Shown here one piece after another: positions 59,198 through 64,000 of a DNA stretch of 64,000 nt. Location: NCBI RefSeq assembly GCF_043290135.1, contig NC_134710.1, positions 323,118,017-323,182,016 on the forward strand, read 5' to 3'. Under the pieces are notes generated by a model, which worked only from the letters and a program-made list of their open reading frames with translations, was not told where the DNA came from and searched no databases. The position numbers and the translations under genes were made by a program. This DNA is from Rhipicephalus microplus (Eukaryota > Arthropoda > Arachnida > Ixodida > Ixodidae). Position 1 is the first letter of the stretch. Each line of letters begins with the position of its first letter.

Positions 59198-59993
59198 AAA
59201 ACTGGCAGCATATCCACGGAGTGAATGATGGAGAGTGGGCCGAAGCATCCGTCTGTCTATTCGTTTTTGCTTCTGTCCGTCCATGCGTCCGTCTGTGTGA
59301 CCGTCCGTGCGTTCATTCACCCATCCGTGCATGCGTCTGTCCGTGCGTCCGCACGTCCATCTGTGCGTCCGTCCCTGCGTTCGTCCATGCATCCGCCCCT
59401 GCGTCCGTCCATGCGTCAATCCGTCCGTGCAGCCATCCTTGCGTTCATCCATGCATCTGTCTGTGCGTCCGTTCGTCCATCTGTTCAACACTCCAAGTAG
59501 CACCATCTCGCATCTTTTCATCATATATTCCGCATATGCACCGCCATCCAGCGGACATTCCAAGGACTAAACGAGAGGGGGCACACACACATTTTCATAC
59601 GGCTTGCACTTCGTGTCTAATTTCCACCTTTAACCACCTCGAGTTCATGGTATATACTAGTTCACTGTTTTTAGGGCACTGCGGCCCAACGCTCGATAAT
59701 TCCTTCTAAAACCAAGGAGGTTATGCCCAGCGAGTAAAACGTAGCAAACCTTTCTTGTCCCATAGTGCTCAATGTACATGCCAATGGCTGCTAAGGGGTA
59801 ATGAGAGACAGGAGAATTCGGATTTTAGTTAACGCGTACGCTGCAAATTTTTTTTTGTTCAACAACGCACAGAAAAAATCTCTCACCGGCTCCACCTTGG
59901 AGGTCAAAATGTATGACTGATTATACACTACGACTACAACAACGACTACAAAGGACGAACAGGTTCCGCTATAAGGAGCTTCGCCCCTAAAAA
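59198..59993 (-). mobile_element. Minisatellite-bearing element with GGGCGAAGC-type end
   Basis: It is absent from unit A (agcaataaataaggtgtcag at about 38840-38860). The left part, atatccacggagtgaatg, leads into the minisatellite. The right end, ataaggagcttcgcccctaa, is the complement of the end seen at 16905. Compared with the 16.9-kb copy it lacks the inverted end on the minisatellite side, so it is probably truncated. No protein was found. Confidence 0.65.
59245..59500. repeat. Degenerate GTCC/GCGTCC minisatellite
   Basis: About 250 bp of imperfect units such as gtccgtgcgtccg and gttcatccatgc. It generates long open frames of apparent Val/Arg/Pro/Cys-rich protein in several frames on both strands; these are artefacts. 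Confidence 0.9.
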
Positions 59994-60732
59994 GGTGGCG
60001 GCTTGCAACAGACGACCGCACCGATTGCAATGTCAGGGCCGCTGCAGGGGTGCTATCGCGGAGTCATGCCTTATGCGTTATGCTATACGCTATTCTTATC
60101 CTTCAATACTCGTGGCTATCTGATCGCATTTATAAAGCGGACGAAAAACATTACTTGAGAAAAGGCGTCGTTCTGCGATTGCTCCCTTGTGCGACTGCGG
60201 GCAGCTAACATCCTATGAAATCTGCGATAGTTGCCGCTAGTGCCACCTAAAGGTAAAGACACTCAGATAATATGAAAAAGCAGTGAAGACGTGGCCTTAT
60301 GTGAGGTGAACGAGGAAGCAAACGACCACTGTTTGCCCGCTACAGATATCTCTGCTAAATACAGTGCTGGAATATACCGCCTCCTGTTCTGGTCGCACAT
60401 GAATTAGACTTTTGAGCCACCCGTGTCAAAGCAACGGCATTTCTTCTGCTGGCCAGCATAAAAAGTTTGTTCTACGACAACGATGATCCTTTCGTAGGGA
60501 GGTACGGCTACACTATACGGCCTGCAGGTCAAGTGAGTTTCACGACTATGGCTCCTGTAGGTGAAGGAAGTGGTGTAGAGGTTGAAGAAGACAAAAAAGA
60601 CGAAATTACCTCCCCGAGTCGGTGTGAGCTATGCATTTAGGCCATCATCAACCCCCTATTTGGTTGGACGGCTCAACATAAGACATTAGTGGGTGTTGTC
60701 CATGGAATGTTAAGGCATCCTATTTTAGTCAG
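59994..60732. other. Right end of unit B
   Basis: It aligns with 38850-39590 of unit A, including ccttatgcgttatgctatac and ttgtccatggaatgttaa. No gene is supported. Confidence 0.55.
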
Positions 60733-60947
60733 GTCTCGTGCCGTGGTGGCATAGGTACTCGGCTGCTGAACAGTAGGTCGCGGGATCGGATCCCGGCTGC
60801 GGCGGCTGAATTTCAATTGAGGCGTGGCAGCCCACGTACTTAAATTTGCGTGCACTTAAAGCGCCCCAGGTGGTCGAACTCATCACTACGGCATCTCTCA
60901 TAATCATGTAGTCGTTTTGAACAAATAAACCACACATATCTATCATT
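60733..60947 (+). mobile_element. SINE at the B/C unit junction
   Basis: It starts ctcgtgccgtggtggcatag, so a few bases of the A box are deleted. The B box (cgggatcggatcccgg) and body (ggcgtggcagcccacg, catcactacggcatctctca) follow. The body variant matches the SINE at 39589. Confidence 0.85.
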
Positions 60948-61500
60948 ATTTTAGCCAGGAGTTTGTTCAGTTTTAAGTGCATTGCTTCTTGCAACTTGTC
61001 ACTGCATGAAATATTTTTGTGTACACCAAGATGAAACCACTGTTTTAATTCTATTGCGTGTGCGAAAGTACGCTAATACTAATAATTGCAACTTTTCCAA
61101 AAAGCACGTGCGAAGCAATGGATGAACTGGATTTTCCCTCAGGGAACGTACATGTATGACACAAGTAGGACGAGAAGAAGTGAGAACATGAACTGTCACA
61201 CAAGTGGCAAACAGGTCTTTGTCAGTTAGTTAATTATTGTCGGTGGGCTGGTTTGGAAGCGTTGTAACGTTAAAAAAGAGTTTCTTCATGTCGTACCGGT
61301 CGTTTTGCGCAATACTTTTTTTTCTCATCTAACTCAGCAACATGCGTCGTAGAGCTACTTTCACGAGGTACTATGTGCGACCACACCAAACAAAATGCGC
61401 TTTTTATGCTTGACGACAGCACGCGCTTCTGTAACCACGTGTACACCTGGACAGAGATTCTCCAACTCAGAAAAGTATTCCAGAATGCAGATATCGAAAT
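60948..61500. other. Unit C, non-coding start
   Basis: B-like to about 61300 (for example ccctcaggga(a/a)cgtacatg), then A-like. No gene is supported. Confidence 0.5.
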
Positions 61501-61690
61501 GATGATCATGATGATGATGATGATGATATGTGGGGTTTAACGTCCCAAAATCACCATATGATTATAAGAGATGCCGTAGTATAGAGCTCCGGAAATTTCG
61601 ACCACCTAGGTTTTCTCAACGTGCACCGAAATATGAGCACACGGGCCTACAACATTTCCGCCTCCATTGGAAATGCAGCCGCTGCAGCTG
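61501..61690 (-). mobile_element. SINE, minus strand (unit C)
   Basis: The same insertion as 26380-26553, with body and right flank (gggacgtaacgacatgagc) shared. The tail side is replaced by an (ATG)n run (61498-61528) fused directly to sequence that lies 870 bp upstream in unit A. The left target duplication is therefore lost. Confidence 0.85.
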
Positions 61691-63144
61691 GGACGTAACG
61701 ACATGAGCTTCTGAAAGGATGTAACGTTTAGAGCGCTCTCAAAATGCGGAGTTCTCTTTAAGCACAGAATCTGCTATAAAATAAAACTTCTTCCACTAAA
61801 AGGATTCCTGATGGAATATTTGGGCTATTCTGGATGCTGATATATTAGTGAAGTCGACTGACCCATGAGCAAAAAAAGAATGCTTCAAATTTTGTCGATG
61901 AACTTGTTAGTTTAAATCGCAAGGTTTGAACCCTGCGATAGCTTTGAAGAACTGGTTACAAAGCTCCCATGTAATGCGAATCAGTCGTTCAGCTGAAGTC
62001 TCTTTTTCGGGTAGAAAAGTCACTGTGCTGACGAACAGTGTAAGTCATTGTCGAAGGAGACGATAAAGCCATAATCCAATCTATTCAGTAGGCAATACTT
62101 TGCGCCCCGAATCGTCCATGTATATTGGGCATGATTGCAAGTTGATACTTTCTTATTTGTGCTCGTACACTAACCCTTGTAACGACCGAATGCAGGCAAA
62201 AAATAATCAAGTGCGCAATGTTTTAATAAATCAAAACTTTATCCTTTGTTAAAGAAGAGAAAACATGAACAAAATTACCAGAACCACGCACGCTTGGACT
62301 TCTCGCTATTACCACGCTTACGGAGGGCTCTCAACGTGTGATTGATAGATGAAATATAGGAACAGAATTTTAAATTGCTTATCTCGGTCAGATCCTACTT
62401 CTCAGGTCGAGCGCTGGATGGTGCCTACAAGGCTCGATGCTATTGGCAAAGTCTGCGTCTGAGCTCGACGCTGCTTTTGTATTGAGAAGAGAGATAATGA
62501 AACATTTATCGATAATACATAAGTTACTAGTGATTGGACCTCCCAGTCCCGAAGAGCATTGGCTCTTCCCACATGCGGTCCGGGCTTGGTCAAACTGTTG
62601 CTGCACGAGGTCAGGAATGAACGGGGTCACCTGTCACTCGACTATACTACCTTCATGATCCCACGATATATTGAGATCGTTGTAGCGCTGCAAGACCATA
62701 TGAAATGAAGTGACCGTCTGAAGAGAGAATTTACACTGCGGATTCTATACACAGAAGGGTCTGTTTTTTGACAATATATAAGAAGTTGGAAAGTATGATG
62801 AATATAATCGTCCACACGCGATCTGTGCTGTCTTATGTAATGTAGTATCTTGGGGGGGGGGGGGGGGGGGGGGTAGAGTGCATATATTCAGCCTGATGTG
62901 TTGCAGGGTATCTGTATAGAAAAAAAAAAGGATTGAAGATAGTCCTGGTCAGCTCACTGTCAACAATGTTGACCCGAGAGTGGACCTCGCATAGCCACTG
63001 TAAAACTATTATTAGCCCGACGTTGTGTGTTGCTTTAGTGGCGTTGCTCAGGAGTCTACTCTTAATCTGCCACTGCTTAGGCGTTATATTTATAATCTCC
63101 CTCTCAATTCATTCTCTCAACCATTATTAATGTATACATGATTA
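61691..63144. other. Unit C, non-coding middle
   Basis: Nearly identical to 26565-27996 of unit A. The 80-codon minus frame at 62388-62630 is identical in sequence to 27246-27488, which reflects recency and is not evidence of coding. It contains a 22-base G run at 62852-62873. Confidence 0.6.
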
Positions 63145-63460
63145 ATGGCACCACGCTGGACTGCTCGAAGAGCTCGCTGAGCAACAGAGCATCAGCGTTG
63201 CCGAGGTCACTTCGATCGTTCACCGCGGGCTTCTCAGCATTGAAGGCCTGCACGACTTCATGCGACTGGCTGGCGTCGTCCAGGTCAGCTTCGTGTGTGG
63301 GCCTCGCCAACACGATCGACTTCAACTGGACACGCTCAACGAAGACTGCTGGAGGCTAGTGCGCCGTTACCTGGTGCTCGACGACGTACGACAGCCCTCA
63401 AAGCACCAAACCTGCACTTACGGGCCTTATATTCAGTCCCTCAAGAAAACTGCCCCGTAA
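63145..63460 (+). pseudogene. LRR gene, truncated terminal exon (unit C)
   Basis: It keeps the exon from WHHAGLLEEL to the original stop (TAA 63458-63460) with no internal stop: CAG- and CGA-derived stops seen in unit A are absent or deleted. The splice acceptor, the first eight codons and the whole main exon are removed by the deletion. The stop again overlaps AATAAA (63459-63464). It cannot make an LRR protein. Confidence 0.82.
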
Positions 63461-64000
63461 TAAAATAGTTACTTTTGAAGCCCGTGTTTTACTGTGTTCG
63501 GTGGCACTGGCATTCTTTCACACGTAGTCTGTAGTTCAGCATTCGCCATTTTCTTGCAACTCGAGACAGCTGGTACGGTAGATTGGCGCCATACACTGAG
63601 TGTCGCGATGTCTACGCCTGAGAAGTCCATGATGCACAACGTGTTCGGTTACCCAAAGACGTATTCAAAGGATTTATATTGAGCTTCTGGTCTCTCGCAG
63701 TCAAGAATGAGCCTGTCAACGCTTGGTATAAGAGCAGGAAGCTTGCAACTGAGGACGCCTCGAGTTCTGGGTGTGAAATTTTGAGAATATACGCGATCTC
63801 GAGCTTGACGTGTAACTTCGAGGAGGACCGCATATAAGATGGCACATTTTGATCTCTACATGAGGTTCTCCCTCTTGACCATTTGTAGGATTTTCCGAAC
63901 AATACCTCGTGAATCCTACTCCATTTAGCGAATTTGAAAGGTGCCTTTAAGTTGCGACATATTATGTAATCGATTTCTGGCTACGTCATTTTAGTTATAA
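63461..64000. other. Unit C, 3' part to window end
   Basis: Homologous to 35024-35567 of unit A. The 72-codon frame of units A and B is shifted here (near 63580), which argues against strict constraint. The window ends inside the unit. Confidence 0.6.

Larger units (their letters stand above)
39591..60732. repeat. Segmental array unit B
   Basis: The second head-to-tail unit. It is longer than unit A mainly because of insertions: 40792-46266 (repeat plus LINE), 47024-47478 (two SINEs), 49736-50409 (inverted-repeat element) and 59198-59993 (minisatellite element). It is visibly more diverged from unit A than unit C is. Confidence 0.88.
60733..64000. repeat. Segmental array unit C (partial)
   Basis: Third head-to-tail unit, cut by the window edge. 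Its first 0.57 kb is B-like. From about 61325 it is almost identical to unit A. Two deletions relative to unit A join 25510 to 26377 (at about 61500) and 27996 to 34708 (at about 63137-63145). Confidence 0.88.

Noticed and set aside
59245..59500. CRISPR-like array
   Set aside because: Units are degenerate and contiguous with no unique spacers, and the genome is eukaryotic.
59092..59709. 205-codon plus and 150-codon minus frames with Cys/Val/Pro/Arg or Gly/Arg/Thr repeats
   Set aside because: They are generated by the GTCC minisatellite inside a mobile element and are absent from unit A.

Overview
This is eukaryotic intergenic and accessory DNA, most likely from a hard tick (Ixodidae). The main evidence is a tRNA-headed SINE that matches, from memory, the Ruka family of ixodid ticks. 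At least nine copies are present. Its diagnostic parts are a head with A and B boxes, a body containing 'ggagccctccactacggcg', and a tail ending 'acgttaaaccccacatatcaatcaat'. Several copies have clean 12-13 bp target-site duplications. GT, AC and AT microsatellites, canonical splice sites and the lack of long open frames also fit an arthropod genome. No complete, intact protein-coding gene is visible. All sequence comparisons here were made by eye; percent identities were not computed.

Region 1 (1 to about 24.7 kb) is gene-poor DNA with scattered repeats. It holds SINE copies at 1907, 7436 and 20617, and a near-perfect 138-bp palindrome at 6442-6579. There is a (TC)n/(TG)n tract at 6.9 kb. 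A short LTR retrotransposon with no recognisable gag or pol lies at 10567-12806, with two 0.53-kb LTRs, a primer-binding site and a purine tract. Other repeats are a second tRNA-headed repeat at 13.7 kb, an unnamed 0.63-kb repeat at 15.4-16.0 kb, an element at 16.9 kb with GGGCGAAGC-type ends, two tandem copies of another tRNA-headed repeat at 23.3-24.1 kb, and a short satellite at 24.4-24.7 kb.

Region 2 (about 24.72 kb to the end) is a head-to-tail segmental array. Unit A is 24724-39590, unit B is 39591-60732, and unit C starts at 60733 and runs off the window. A SINE sits at the start of each unit. Each unit derives from one ancestral block carrying a leucine-rich-repeat (LRR, ribonuclease-inhibitor-like) gene. 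That gene has a large coding exon flanked by a good acceptor and donor, a phase-2 intron of about 1.3 kb, and a terminal exon. In unit A it is an advanced pseudogene. In unit B it has a 343-codon open start followed by two stops and a frameshift. In unit C only the terminal exon remains after a large internal deletion.

Units A and C are nearly identical over much of their shared length, while B is clearly more diverged. The start of C, however, is B-like, so the array shows both old and recent exchange. Unit B is enlarged by insertions: an unnamed repeat split by a 4.8-kb LINE (ORF1 with an SGNH-hydrolase-like domain, ORF2 with endonuclease and a dead reverse transcriptase), two SINEs in series, a 674-bp terminal-inverted-repeat element, and a minisatellite-bearing element. 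Unit A carries two unit-specific SINE insertions and a segment with a fragment of a different LINE. The paralogous units provide empty sites that date and bound most of these insertions.

The most noteworthy content is this natural record of birth and death of a tandem LRR-gene block in a tick, with mobile elements marking the breakpoints and the order of events.
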